From a bacterium (GTDB taxonomy: Bacteria > Pseudomonadota > Alphaproteobacteria > Rickettsiales > RI-342), in the NCBI GenBank assembly GCA_016124905.1, contig WGMV01000008.1, positions 174,521 through 211,847 on the forward strand: a stretch of DNA of 37,327 nucleotides, written 5' to 3'. Position numbers and translations under genes: made by a program. Below the pieces are notes generated by a model. That model saw only the letters and a list, made by a program, of their open reading frames with translations, did not search any database and was not told the DNA's origin. Shown here piece by piece: positions 7,494-17,564 of this stretch. Numbering within the stretch: the stretch's first letter is position 1; each line of letters starts with the position of its first letter.

Positions 7494-9224
7494 TTAGGCC
7501 GCCAGCTGCAGCTCCGCCAGCCTTGCATACAGCCCTTGCTCCTTCACCAGTTCCTGATGGGTGCCCTCGGCCACCACGCGCCCGCCATCCATTACCACGA
7601 TGCGGTCGGCCGCGCGGACGGTGCTCAGGCGGTGGGCGATGATGATGGTCGTGCGTCCCTGCATCACCGTTTCCAGCGCTTTTTGCACTTCCATTTCGTT
7701 TTCGGCATCCAGCGCGGAGGTCGCCTCGTCCAGCAGCAGCACGCGCGGATTGCGCAAAATGGCGCGGGCCAGCGCAATCCGCTGGCGCTGCCCACCGGAA
7801 AGACGGATGCCGCGTTCGCCTAAAAAGCTCTCGTACCCCTGCGGCAGCGCCATGATGAATTCATGCGCGCGGGCGGCTCTGGCCGCCTGCATCACTTCCT
7901 CATCACTCGCATCCGGCCTGCCGCAGCGGATATTCTCCCATGCATCGGCGGAGAAAATCGCCGGGTCCTGCGGCACCAATGCGCATTCGGCGCGCAAGCT
8001 TTGCGGGTCAAGCTGGTTGATATTCACCCGGTCCAGCGAAATCCTGCCCGATGACGGGTCGTAAAAACGCAGCAGCAAGGCAAACACCGTGCTTTTTCCC
8101 GCGCCGCTTGGGCCGACGAGGGCGACCTTTTCGCCCGGTTTGACGGCGAGCGTGAAATCTTCCAGCGCATTCTGGTTCGGCCGGGTCGGGTAATGAAAGC
8201 TCACATGTGCGAAGTCCAGCGCGCGTTCGCTCTGGTCGGGCAGGGTGGCCGGTTCTGCCGGGGCGGTGATGGTGGCGGGCTGGTGCATCAGCTCCACGAT
8301 GCGCTCCGCCGCGCCGCCCGCGCGCTGCAGGTCGCCGATGATTTCGCTGATGGCGCCCACCGCGGCAGCCACCACGACCGAATAAAACACGAACGCCGAA
8401 AGATCGCCCGGAGAAATATGCCCCGCGATCACCTCGCGTCCGCCGACCCACAGCACCACGCCGATGGCGCCGAATACCATGCCGATGACGATCGAGGTCA
8501 GCCAGGAGCGTGTCTGAATCCGGCGAATGGCCATGCCGAGCGCATCATCCACCCGCTGTTGAAAGCCGATGCTGCGCTGAGTTTCCAGGCCATAGGCCTG
8601 CACCATGCGGATGCTGCCGAGCGTCTCTTCCATATGCACGCTCACATCCGCCACCTTGTTTTGGCTCTCGCGTGAAAGCGCACGCACCCGGCGGCCCAGG
8701 ATGATGATGGGTATCACCACCAGCGGGATGATGCCGAGCACATAGCTGGTCAGCGTCACGCTGGTGATGATGAGCATGATCAGCCCGCCCACCAGCAGCA
8801 TGGCGTTGCGCAGGGCGAAGGTGACCGTGTTCCCCACAACCGATTGCAGCAGCGTGGTGTCCACCGTCATGCGGCTGAGAATCTCGCCCGTGCGCGTGGT
8901 GTCAAAAAACTCCGGCGACAGGCTCACCACATGCCGGAACAGGTCGCGCCGGATATCGGCCACCACATGCTCGCCCACACTGGCGATGTAGAAGCTGCGC
9001 GCGAAAGACGCCACCGCCAGCATGCCGATCATGCCGATCAGCACCAGGAAGGAACGGTCCAGCAGGTGCGGGTCGCCCTTGCCGAGCCCCTCATCCACCA
9101 GAAAGCGCAGCCCATGCCCCATGCTGAGGACGGAAATGGCCGTGAAGCTCAGCGCAATCAGCGCCAGCACCATCTGCCTGCGGTAAGGACGGCAATAGGA
9201 AAACAGAAAGCGCAGGCTTTTCAT
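7494..9224 (-). CDS. ABC exporter, fused permease-ATPase (MsbA-like)
   Basis: A half-transporter with one six-helix transmembrane domain (about residues 10-310) followed by a nucleotide-binding domain. Numbered from the ATG at 9224: Walker A GPSGAGKST begins near 371, the signature LSGGQRQR near 474, Walker B with D-loop LLDEATSALD near 496, and the H-loop histidine near 530. These are all intact, so the protein should be an active homodimeric exporter. Family knowledge places such proteins in export of lipid A, other lipids or drugs; the substrate cannot be read from sequence. The ATG is preceded by AAGGGC at good spacing. A GTG at 9269 would add 15 residues and begins 10 bp after the aminotransferase stop, so the alternative start remains possible. 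Likely cotranscribed with the aminotransferase. Confidence 0.92.
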   Translation of the reverse strand: MKSLRFLFSYCRPYRRQMVLALIALSFTAISVLSMGHGLRFLVDEGLGKGDPHLLDRSFLVLIGMIGMLAVASFARSFYIASVGEHVVADIRRDLFRHVVSLSPEFFDTTRTGEILSRMTVDTTLLQSVVGNTVTFALRNAMLLVGGLIMLIITSVTLTSYVLGIIPLVVIPIIILGRRVRALSRESQNKVADVSVHMEETLGSIRMVQAYGLETQRSIGFQQRVDDALGMAIRRIQTRSWLTSIVIGMVFGAIGVVLWVGGREVIAGHISPGDLSAFVFYSVVVAAAVGAISEIIGDLQRAGGAAERIVELMHQPATITAPAEPATLPDQSERALDFAHVSFHYPTRPNQNALEDFTLAVKPGEKVALVGPSGAGKSTVFALLLRFYDPSSGRISLDRVNINQLDPQSLRAECALVPQDPAIFSADAWENIRCGRPDASDEEVMQAARAARAHEFIMALPQGYESFLGERGIRLSGGQRQRIALARAILRNPRVLLLDEATSALDAENEMEVQKALETVMQGRTTIIIAHRLSTVRAADRIVVMDGGRVVAEGTHQELVKEQGLYARLAELQLAA

Positions 9225-9279
9225 GCTGCCCTTGCCGCGACCGCTATCCGGAAGATGGGGTGAGGCCACCGCGCGCGCC

Positions 9280-10527
<1,248 letters not shown>

Positions 10528-10613
10528 TCAGGCAAAGTTCACCCGCAAAATACGCCAGCCTGTGCGAATGCCAAGCGAAACTTGGCGAGAATCATTCGCA
10601 GCCCAAGCGGGTG

Positions 10614-11711
10614 TTACACGTTGAAGCGGAAATGATACACATCGCCGTCCTGCGTTCTGTATTCTTTTCCTTCCAGCCGCAGCTTGCCCATCTCCTTGGC
10701 CTTGGTCTCGCCGCCCAGCGCGACATAATCATTATACGCAATCGTTTCCGCTACGATGAACCCACGCGCGAAATCCGTATGGATGACGCCAGCGGAATTC
10801 TGCGCCGTCGTGCCCTTGGTCACCGTCCAGGCGCGTGCTTCCTTCGGCCCCACGGTGAAGAAGGTGATAAGCCCGAGCAGATCGTAGGCCGCGCGGATCA
10901 CGCGGCTAAGGCCCGTCTCTTCCAGCCCCAGCGCGCCGAGAAATTCTTTCTTCTCCTCGTCGGATTCCAGCACGGCAACTTCGGATTCGATCTTGGCCGA
11001 CACCACCACATGATGCGCGCCCTCCGCCTTGGCCATCTCCGCCACCTGCTTGGAAAATTCATTGCCCGTGGCGGCCGAGCCTTCATCCACGTTGCACACA
11101 TACAAAACCGGCTTGGCCGTGATGAGCTGAAGCAAACGGAAGGTCGCCGCATCCTCCGGCGCAACTTTCAGCGCGCGCGCTGGCTTGCCTTCCGAAAGCA
11201 GGGGGATGAGCTGTTCCACCAGCTTCAGCTGCGCCGCCGCTTCCTTGTCATTGCCTTTAGCCTTTTTCTGCAGGTTCGGCAGGCGCTTTTCCAGGCTATC
11301 CAGGTCCGCCAGCAGCAATTCCGTATTGATGATCTCGGCGTCGCTCTTTGGGTCCACGCGGCCTTCCACATGCGTCACGTCGCCATCGTCAAAGCAGCGC
11401 AGCACGTGCAAAATGGCATCCACCTCGCGGATATGCGCCAGAAACTGGTTGCCCAGCCCTTCGCCCTTGCTCGCCCCGCGCACCAGTCCTGCGATATCCA
11501 CAAATTCCAGCTGGGTCGGGATGAGCTTTTGCGAACCGGCAATCGCTGCCAGCTTGTCCAGCCGTGGGTCGGGCACCGCCACTTTGCCGTTATTCGGCTC
11601 AATGGTGCAGAAAGGATAATTCGCGGCTTCCGCCGCAATCGTGTTCAGCAGCGCGTTGAACAGGGTGGATTTACCCACATTCGGAAGCCCCACAATACCG
11701 CACGCAACCAT
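10614..11711 (-). CDS. ychF: Redox-regulated ribosome-associated ATPase YchF (Obg-like)
   Basis: 365 residues, the normal length for YchF. The P-loop GLPNVGKST is at 8-16. The usual NKxD guanine-specificity motif is replaced by NVDEG, the known reason YchF prefers ATP over GTP. The C-terminal TGS domain is recognisable from the DFARGFIVAE and YNDYVALGG segments. Family knowledge: it binds the 50S subunit and 70S ribosomes and is linked to oxidative stress and iron responses. It starts 5 bp after the pth stop, so the two form an operon. The pth-ychF pairing is widespread in bacteria. Confidence 0.97.
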   Translation of the reverse strand: MVACGIVGLPNVGKSTLFNALLNTIAAEAANYPFCTIEPNNGKVAVPDPRLDKLAAIAGSQKLIPTQLEFVDIAGLVRGASKGEGLGNQFLAHIREVDAILHVLRCFDDGDVTHVEGRVDPKSDAEIINTELLLADLDSLEKRLPNLQKKAKGNDKEAAAQLKLVEQLIPLLSEGKPARALKVAPEDAATFRLLQLITAKPVLYVCNVDEGSAATGNEFSKQVAEMAKAEGAHHVVVSAKIESEVAVLESDEEKKEFLGALGLEETGLSRVIRAAYDLLGLITFFTVGPKEARAWTVTKGTTAQNSAGVIHTDFARGFIVAETIAYNDYVALGGETKAKEMGKLRLEGKEYRTQDGDVYHFRFNV

Positions 11712-11716
11712 CTTAA

Positions 11717-12301
11717 CTATCCTTTCACCTTCAATTCCGCCGAAGCGAAACCATTAATATGCTCTACAAACCGCTCGGGCTTTTCCTGCCACTCGGGCAT
11801 CACCTCGCACAGTTTGGCAATTGCATCGTCCAGCGCCACGCGTTCCGCCTTGTCGAAATCGGAAAGCACATGCCCATGCACCATCTCGCGCCTGCCGGGA
11901 TGACCGATGCCAAGCCGCACACGCCAATAGCCCTGTCCAAGCACCCTGTCCATGTCTTTCAGGCCATTATGGCCCGCCGGGGTGCCGCCGAGCTTGGTTT
12001 TCATCCGCCCCGCGGGCAGGTCCAGCTCGTCATGAATCGCCATGATCTTCTCAGGCGGTATCTTATAAAAGCCTGCCGCCTCCACCACACTGATACCGCT
12101 GCGGTTCATGAAGGTCTGCGGCTTCAACAGCAGGGTTTTGACGCCGCCGATGCTGCCTTCCGCCATATGCCCCTTGAACTTGCTGCGCCATTCCGCAAAC
12201 CCGTATTTATCGGCAAGCGCATCCACCGCCATAAAGCCCGCATTATGCCGCGTGGCCTCATATTCCTTGCCTGGATTACCTAACCCAACGATGAGCAGCA
12301 T
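11717..12301 (-). CDS. pth: Peptidyl-tRNA hydrolase
   Basis: Recycles peptidyl-tRNA released by drop-off, cleaving the ester bond. The 194-residue protein has the conserved N-terminal GLGNPGKEYEATRHNAGF with the catalytic histidine, MNRSG for peptide binding, and HDELDLPAGRMKTKLGGTPAGHNGLKDM carrying the catalytic aspartate and asparagine. The C-terminal helices are complete. It sits between rplY and ychF on the same strand. An intrinsic terminator hairpin lies between rplY and pth, so much of its expression may need its own promoter or read-through. Confidence 0.97.
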   Translation of the reverse strand: MLLIVGLGNPGKEYEATRHNAGFMAVDALADKYGFAEWRSKFKGHMAEGSIGGVKTLLLKPQTFMNRSGISVVEAAGFYKIPPEKIMAIHDELDLPAGRMKTKLGGTPAGHNGLKDMDRVLGQGYWRVRLGIGHPGRREMVHGHVLSDFDKAERVALDDAIAKLCEVMPEWQEKPERFVEHINGFASAELKVKG

Positions 12302-12313
12302 AAGAAACCTTCA

Positions 12314-12349
12314 ACAAAAAAGCGGAGAAACCGTGTGGTTTCTCCGCTT
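12314..12349 (-). terminator. Intrinsic terminator after rplY
   Basis: Perfect 13-bp arms at 12320-12332 and 12337-12349 (AAGCGGAGAAACC and its complement) with a 4-base loop. On the minus strand the stem is followed by a run of six T. It lies 20 bp past the rplY stop and about 13 bp before the pth start, so it should attenuate read-through from rplY into pth-ychF. Confidence 0.9.
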
Positions 12350-12369
12350 CAGAGTCAAGCGCGAAACGC

Positions 12370-13062
12370 TTACTTCTTGGCAGCGGCCTTATCGCCACCT
12401 TTATCGCCTTCAGCGGCCTTGTCGCCTTCGGCACCGGCAGCGGCTGCGCCCGGCGCGCCGGATTCATCTTCGTCTTTCTGACCGCGGCGGCCCACAATCG
12501 TGCAGATGGTGAAGTCACGCTCGGTAATGGTCGGGGTTGCGCCCTGCGGCAGTGCGATATGGCTGATATGGATGGACTGGGCCATTTTCACATCCGACAA
12601 GTCGATATCGATCACCTGCGGAATATGGTCCGGGTCGCACATCAGTTCCAGGTCGCGGCGCACGATGTTGAGCGTGCCGCCTTTTTTGATGCCGGGAGAT
12701 TTGTCGGCGCCGTTGAAGCGCAGCGCCACTTTCACGCGCACTTTTTCGCCGGGGGCGACGTAATGGAAATCCACATGCTCCGGCTTGTCCGTCACCGGGT
12801 GCAGCTGCACGTCGCGCGGAACGGCACGGAGTTTTTCCTTACCGCCGGTCAGGATTTCAAACACATGGGAATAAAAGCCCGGGCGGTTATACAGGCCGAG
12901 GAACTCGCGCTCATCCAGGCTGATATAGGCGTTTTTCTCAAGGCCTTTGCCATAAACAACGGCCGGAATGCGGCTGCTGCGGCGCACTTCGCGGGCTTCG
13001 CCGCGGCCTTTGCCTTCGCGGGTTTGGGCATGAAGTTCGTATTTGATCGACGTCGCTACCAT
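12370..13062 (-). CDS. rplY: 50S ribosomal protein L25, Ctc/TL5 long form
   Basis: Binds 5S rRNA in the large subunit. At 230 residues this is the long Ctc-type form: an N-terminal L25 beta-barrel (about 1-95, including GKGEAREVRRSSRIPAVVYGKG) and a C-terminal TL5 beta domain (about 95-190). The tail from about 195 is low-complexity Gly/Ala/Asp/Lys (repeated GDKAAEGDK units), likely disordered. The Shine-Dalgarno AGGAG is 6 nt before the ATG. It is the first gene of the rplY-pth-ychF order common in alphaproteobacteria and is divergent from leuA. Confidence 0.96.
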   Translation of the reverse strand: MVATSIKYELHAQTREGKGRGEAREVRRSSRIPAVVYGKGLEKNAYISLDEREFLGLYNRPGFYSHVFEILTGGKEKLRAVPRDVQLHPVTDKPEHVDFHYVAPGEKVRVKVALRFNGADKSPGIKKGGTLNIVRRDLELMCDPDHIPQVIDIDLSDVKMAQSIHISHIALPQGATPTITERDFTICTIVGRRGQKDEDESGAPGAAAAGAEGDKAAEGDKGGDKAAAKK

Positions 13063-13150
13063 GGGAATCTCCTACTCTCGGACGTTATTACATAAGGGCG
13101 CGCCATGTAGCACCAAATCCCTGGCCTGGCAAGAAATATCCCGTTTTTCT

Positions 13151-13180
13151 CGTCATTTCCGCGAAAGCGGCAATCCAGCC
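13151..13180. repeat. Degenerate dispersed palindromic repeat
   Basis: In the 245-bp rplY/leuA divergent region there is a CGTCATTTCCGCGAAAGCGG-type sequence followed by CAATCCAG. The core CCGC-GAAA-GCGG forms a short hairpin with one mismatch before outer ATT/AAT pairing. It resembles the widespread GTCATTCCCGCGAAAGCGGGAATCC class of intergenic repeats, here decayed. The rest of the region must hold promoters for both genes; I see no leucine-rich leader peptide or attenuator. Confidence 0.45.
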
Positions 13181-13307
13181 GACAGCCCGTTACATTCCGG
13201 CAGCTGCGAAATGCATGAAAAACCGGCCTTTTGCGCCGCACCCATGCTTGCACAAGGCAAAACCTGCTATAAGATAATGGACTCATCCCATCAAAAGGCA
13301 CCTCCTC

Positions 13308-14885
13308 ATGGCCAAACAGGAACAAGTCATCATCTTCGACACCACGCTCCGCGACGGCGAACAATCCCCCGGCGCCACCATGCATATGGAAGAGAAGCTG
13401 CTGGTGGCCGAAGCGCTGGACGCCATGGGCGTGGACGTGATCGAGGCCGGTTTCGCCATCGCCAGCCAGGGTGATGCCGGTGCCATTCAGCAGATTTCCA
13501 AGGTGGTGAAAAATGCCACCATCTGCTCGCTCGCGCGTGCCTTGCGCAAAGATATCGACGCCGCGGGCGAATCCCTGAAACACGCGAAAAAGAAGCGCAT
13601 CCACACCTTCATCTCCACCAGCCCGCTGCACATGGAGTTCAAGCTCAAAATGTCGCCCGAAACGGTGCTGGAAGCCATCCATGACAGCGTCTCCTATGCC
13701 CGCAACTACACCGACGACGTGGAATGGAGCAGCGAGGACGGCTCCCGCAGCGAGCATGATTTTCTCTGCAAGGCTATCGAAACCGCCATCAAAGCGGGCG
13801 CCAGGACCATCAACATCCCCGACACGGTCGGCTATGCCGTGCCGGAGGAATATGCCGCCCTCATCCGCATGGTGAGAAACCGCGTCCCCAATATCGATCA
13901 GGCCGTCATCTCCGTCCATTGCCATAACGACCTCGGCCTGGCGGTGGCCAACAGCCTGGCGGCCCTTGGGGCAGGGGCACGGCAGATCGAATGCACCATC
14001 AACGGCCTGGGCGAGCGCGCCGGCAATGCGGCGATGGAAGAAATCGTCATGGCCATCCGCACCCGCAGCGACCTGCTGCCATTTAAAACCAACATCAAAA
14101 CCGAGCACATCACCCGCATTTCCCGCCTGGTTTCCCAGGTCACCGGCTTTGCCGTGCAGAAGAATAAATCCATCGTCGGGGCCAATGCCTTCGCGCATGA
14201 ATCCGGCATCCACCAGCACGGCATGCTCGCCAACCGCAATACCTATGAGATCATGACGCCCGAATCGGTGGGCTTAAGCAAATCCGAACTCGTGCTTGGC
14301 AAACATTCCGGCCGCCACGCCTTCGTCTCCAAGCTGAAGGAACTCGGCGTCGATCTGGGCGACAGCCAGGTGGACGAGGTGTTCGAGCAGTTCAAATCCC
14401 TCGCCGACCGTAAAAAGGAAATCTACGACGAGGACATCCTCTCTCTCATCAGCCCCAACGCCCTCAAGCGCAACCAGCGCCTGCAATTCAAGGAACTCTG
14501 GGTGGAATGCGGCTCCAAAGGCCAGAAGGCCCGCCTGACGCTTGCGATTGACGGCGAGGACTACACCGCCACCACCAGCGGCAACGGCCCGGTGGATGCC
14601 ACCTTCAAAGCCATCAGCTCCATCCTTCCGCACGAGGCCACGCTCCAGCTTTACCAGGTCCACGCCGTCACCAAAGGCACCGACGCCCAGGCCGAGGTCA
14701 CTGTCCAGCTCTCCGACGGCAAACGCAAATATAACGGCCACTCCGCCGACCCCGACACCCTGGTCGCCTCCGCCCAGGCCTACATCCACGCCCTCAACCA
14801 CCTCATCGACGCCCACGAGAAACAAGGCGAAACCTTCCAGCCAGCCAGCTATTCCCAGTTGCAGAAATCCGGCCTGAGCGCATAA
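13308..14885 (+). CDS. leuA: 2-isopropylmalate synthase
   Basis: First committed step of leucine synthesis: condenses acetyl-CoA with 2-ketoisovalerate. The 525-residue protein is the normal size. The TIM-barrel catalytic domain opens with FDTTLRDGEQSPG (residues 10-22), giving the metal ligand Asp and catalytic Arg. HCHNDLGLAVANS begins at about 204 and supplies the metal-binding His-x-His. The flexible linker follows, then the C-terminal LeuA regulatory dimer domain (about 390-510) that binds leucine for feedback inhibition. The ATG is the one aligned with the family start. No other leu or ilv gene lies nearby, so the pathway is dispersed. Codon use matches the GC-rich background. Confidence 0.97.
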   Translation: MAKQEQVIIFDTTLRDGEQSPGATMHMEEKLLVAEALDAMGVDVIEAGFAIASQGDAGAIQQISKVVKNATICSLARALRKDIDAAGESLKHAKKKRIHTFISTSPLHMEFKLKMSPETVLEAIHDSVSYARNYTDDVEWSSEDGSRSEHDFLCKAIETAIKAGARTINIPDTVGYAVPEEYAALIRMVRNRVPNIDQAVISVHCHNDLGLAVANSLAALGAGARQIECTINGLGERAGNAAMEEIVMAIRTRSDLLPFKTNIKTEHITRISRLVSQVTGFAVQKNKSIVGANAFAHESGIHQHGMLANRNTYEIMTPESVGLSKSELVLGKHSGRHAFVSKLKELGVDLGDSQVDEVFEQFKSLADRKKEIYDEDILSLISPNALKRNQRLQFKELWVECGSKGQKARLTLAIDGEDYTATTSGNGPVDATFKAISSILPHEATLQLYQVHAVTKGTDAQAEVTVQLSDGKRKYNGHSADPDTLVASAQAYIHALNHLIDAHEKQGETFQPASYSQLQKSGLSA

Positions 14886-14941
14886 CGGTAGGGGGCAAGT
14901 AGCTGAAGTTAAATGGCAAAGCAACGCAAAGTCTTGTCCAA

Positions 14942-14973
14942 CACCAAATTATTAATAAATTAATTATTTGGTG
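14942..14973. promoter_or_regulatory. AT-rich inverted repeat / candidate promoter of the unknown three-gene cluster
   Basis: Arms CACCAAAT (14942-14949) and ATTTGGTG (14966-14973) flank a 16-base A/T-only spacer. The right arm contains TTGGTG, which could serve as a -35; TATTAT at 14988 and TATACA at 14992 are -10 candidates. It stands about 37-68 bp upstream of the first unknown gene, in a sharp AT-rich change from the leuA end. It could be an operator or the hairpin of a weak leuA terminator. Confidence 0.4.
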
Positions 14974-15009
14974 CTAGTATATGGTTCATATTATACAGAG
15001 ACTTAGCTT

Positions 15010-15825
15010 ATGACAGCCAATACAGACTCATGGAAGACGCTTCAACAGGCATATAAAGCTCTGAAGGACTTTAGGTCAGTGATCGGAACAGCAACCGTTG
15101 ATGACGCGGAAATGTCAGGTTATTTGGCTGAAATAATTATAGATTTCAATGACATGGTTAAAAACGCCCAGAATCAGAACTTTGATTTGGCATTAAATAG
15201 TATCGGTGCAATCGCATTCAAATTGTTTGGTAGCGAAGTCGATGAGGACCTTCGCCAGACATTGAAAGACCTGCGCGGCGCTTTGCAGGATAAATTTGGT
15301 TTTCCAAAAGATCAGGAATTAGTCGGCGCTTTAAAAAACTATCAGACACTTGCTCACGGCATTCAAAGCTTGAACGATATTGAGGTCAAGCTTCCACCAA
15401 ATTACAATGATTATGAGTTGGGTGGCACAGACCAGGCGAGTTTTTTTGCCAGGCGTTTTGCTTCCGCAGTAGTCAACTCTAGCTTTGTTATCATTGGTAC
15501 AGATGCCAAATCCCCTTACCATGTGCCTTGGGTAACGGGGCAGTTGAACATAGCGGTTCGTGACATGATGCTGCAGAACATGGACGTAGCGCCTTTCCTG
15601 GCCGAAGTTACAGCTGGCACCATGCGGGAGGCCATCCAGGTTGGCATGCATCCCAGTCAGGCCGCGCTGATGGCCGGTAAGGTAGTGGGCTCTGCCTTGA
15701 GGGGAATCGAGGTCGATAAGAATGCTCTTGGCGGGTCTACTCAGGAAATGCTCGCATCCATCTATGATGATACACAAGCCGCTGCACTGAGTAAGGTATT
15801 GAATATCGGGCTGACCAATGTCTGA
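15010..15825 (+). CDS. Hypothetical protein, 271 aa (first gene of AT-rich unknown cluster)
   Basis: I do not recognise this protein. It is 271 residues, soluble and predicted mostly helical, with no signal peptide, membrane segment or known catalytic motif. Residues 1-120 read as amphipathic helices with many Asp/Lys/Gln. A more hydrophobic central part includes a region around VVNSSFVIIGTDAK (about 156-169), and the C-terminal third (about 190-265) is Ala/Met-rich. It overlaps the next gene by 8 bp, so the two are translationally coupled. Base composition is visibly more AT-rich than leuA or rnd on either side, a sign of possible horizontal gain. The frame is intact and coding-like; no remnants of mobile elements are seen at the borders. 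Confidence 0.7.
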   Translation: MTANTDSWKTLQQAYKALKDFRSVIGTATVDDAEMSGYLAEIIIDFNDMVKNAQNQNFDLALNSIGAIAFKLFGSEVDEDLRQTLKDLRGALQDKFGFPKDQELVGALKNYQTLAHGIQSLNDIEVKLPPNYNDYELGGTDQASFFARRFASAVVNSSFVIIGTDAKSPYHVPWVTGQLNIAVRDMMLQNMDVAPFLAEVTAGTMREAIQVGMHPSQAALMAGKVVGSALRGIEVDKNALGGSTQEMLASIYDDTQAAALSKVLNIGLTNV

Positions 15826-16336
15826 TATTCGGCGTGATAATGCGTATTCCCTGACACTGGCTGGCCAGCTGGCAATGGCGTTCAGCCAGCAGGAAGTAAT
15901 TGCGGCCAGCCCATCCTTCATCCATGTAGGCTCTATCATCACACGCGAGGAGCATGGCACGATTATCGAGAACGTGACCAGACTCGTTGACGATATCAAC
16001 AAGGCCTACGCCGTTTCACAGGAAGAGATTTCTCATCAGGATTTGAACATATCCATCAGCAGGTCGGCAAAAAACAAAGCACTCAAGAATTTCGTGTGCA
16101 TCGCTTTCATTAACTTCTCGGATATGCAAGGTGAGGATACGGGGGCATATCTCAAATGCACCCTGCTCAATCTCTGCTCATTATTGACCGATCTTAGGGC
16201 CAAAGCGGTGAATCTGAACGATTATGGCGAGGTTTTATACCTCTCCCCTATGGAGAATGCAGGTTTCATGAGGATATTTATCATGAACCAATATGGCTTC
16301 GATGAGCGTGCGGCGAACCTGCATAGGCTTTCTTGA
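15818..16336 (+). CDS. Hypothetical protein, 172 aa (second gene of AT-rich unknown cluster)
   Basis: Unrecognised soluble protein of 172 residues whose ATG overlaps the end of the preceding gene by 8 bp. There is no membrane segment. Residues 95-140 form a fairly hydrophobic block containing NFVCIAFINFSD and LKCTLLNLCSLLTDLRAKAV, perhaps a buried sheet or helix core. Three Cys occur in that block with no metal-site spacing. The tight coupling argues that the two products work together or form a complex. A 142-bp gap follows before the third gene, without a clear terminator; it contains TATAAGCG twice (near 16431 and 16462), so the third gene may have its own promoter. Confidence 0.68.
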   Translation: MSDIRRDNAYSLTLAGQLAMAFSQQEVIAASPSFIHVGSIITREEHGTIIENVTRLVDDINKAYAVSQEEISHQDLNISISRSAKNKALKNFVCIAFINFSDMQGEDTGAYLKCTLLNLCSLLTDLRAKAVNLNDYGEVLYLSPMENAGFMRIFIMNQYGFDERAANLHRLS

Positions 16337-16478
16337 AGGGTCGTTGCATTCCAGTTATGTTAATTCTGCATATAAATCAGGTGCTCTGCAATAGAATCGC
16401 CACAGTACGGCAATCAAAATGTCATGATGCGGCGCTATAAGCGACATCATTGATTCAGCTTATAAGCGGTATAGTTAC

Positions 16479-17564
16479 ATGTCGGTTGCACAAATACTGG
16501 AAAATGTCCTGAAGGATGATCTGGCGGGCCTGAATGCCACCCACGACATCTACAACAAGATTGCCACATATGGGGCAATGTCGTCCCACGATGAAGGAAA
16601 ATACGATATTTTTAAAGAAATCATGGGTTTGGCTATCGAGTTGGCCGCCGATGCCCAGCGTCTCACCAATACCAAAGACAAAGCGGACGATTTGATTGGC
16701 GCAGCAAACGCCCTGGAGGCCAAGCTTTCGCCCAACGCCAAACGCGTTATTTTGAGTACCCTCGCGTTAACGCAGGCATATACCTTGGTAGAAATTGCGC
16801 TGGATGTTTACCTGGGGATTGGCATATTCCAGGACATCCCCCAGGATGTGACTGAGCATGGCCGTGTAACTGGATGGGCGAATCGCCTTAATCATAATGC
16901 TAATTTTCGGCTCTATCAGCTGATTCAGAGTGCCGATGCGCTGGTAGGCAGGACCGGTGCCGTTGAGGATCTCTTGAGCCACGATAACCCGACGATTGAA
17001 CTGCGTGGGTTAGGGCTGATTACGGCCCAGTTAAATGCATTTCTGAACTCGCCCACAATTCAATATTTCGTAAAAGGTGAGCCCTTGGAAGAGGCGCCCG
17101 CTACACCTGCGCAAGTGGGGGCCCAGCTGGAAGCCACACTCAGCGAAACTGCAGTTATGGTGGCCGAAAGCGATCTGACCCTGGCAGATGAAACGCCGAA
17201 TGTTGACGCGGCTCTTCCGGTACTTGAGCACGTGGATGAAGAATCCGAAGTAACGACCAAGATTGTTACAGCAGACTTGGCAACGGATTTACGGTTGGCA
17301 TTGGATGCTAAAGCCCAGAACCTGCAAATGCCGCTTAGTACGGCGGAAAGAATCGTAGCCGATCTCGCGGCGATAGAAGGGCTGGATCATAATAAAACAG
17401 CGCTGCAAGAGGTGAACGAGCTCCTGGATGATGATGCCCAGCTGAAGAGATGGGTGCTTAACATGCCCGAAGCCAATATTGTGGGATATGGCAGTAAAGC
17501 CATTGCCAGCATCATTCACGAGGCATTTGACCGCGTGGCACAGCAATCCAGGGCCGCCGAATAA
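16479..17564 (+). CDS. Hypothetical protein, 361 aa (third gene of AT-rich unknown cluster)
   Basis: Unrecognised. The N-terminal half (1-200) is predicted helical, with a hydrophobic stretch at about 91-117 (TLALTQAYTLVEIALDVYLG region) that could be a buried helix rather than a true membrane span. Residues 205-265 are a Pro/Ala/Glu/Thr-rich acidic linker. The C-terminal 90 residues form another helical domain. Composition is more AT-rich than the flanking chromosome, as in the two genes before it. Its TAA ends at 17564 and the rnd stop on the other strand begins at 17565, so the two genes abut tail to tail with no space for a terminator. No Shine-Dalgarno is obvious before the ATG. Confidence 0.7.
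   Translation: MSVAQILENVLKDDLAGLNATHDIYNKIATYGAMSSHDEGKYDIFKEIMGLAIELAADAQRLTNTKDKADDLIGAANALEAKLSPNAKRVILSTLALTQAYTLVEIALDVYLGIGIFQDIPQDVTEHGRVTGWANRLNHNANFRLYQLIQSADALVGRTGAVEDLLSHDNPTIELRGLGLITAQLNAFLNSPTIQYFVKGEPLEEAPATPAQVGAQLEATLSETAVMVAESDLTLADETPNVDAALPVLEHVDEESEVTTKIVTADLATDLRLALDAKAQNLQMPLSTAERIVADLAAIEGLDHNKTALQEVNELLDDDAQLKRWVLNMPEANIVGYGSKAIASIIHEAFDRVAQQSRAAE

Noticed and set aside
13056-14219. 387-codon minus-strand ORF opposite leuA
   Set aside because: It mirrors leuA codons on the other strand in GC-rich DNA; leuA has all family motifs and the antisense product has His/Gly/Asp-rich shadow composition.
15331-16002. 223-codon minus-strand ORF across the first two genes of the unknown cluster
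   Set aside because: It spans the boundary of two coupled plus-strand genes, and its own start context is poor; the plus-strand reading is more gene-like.
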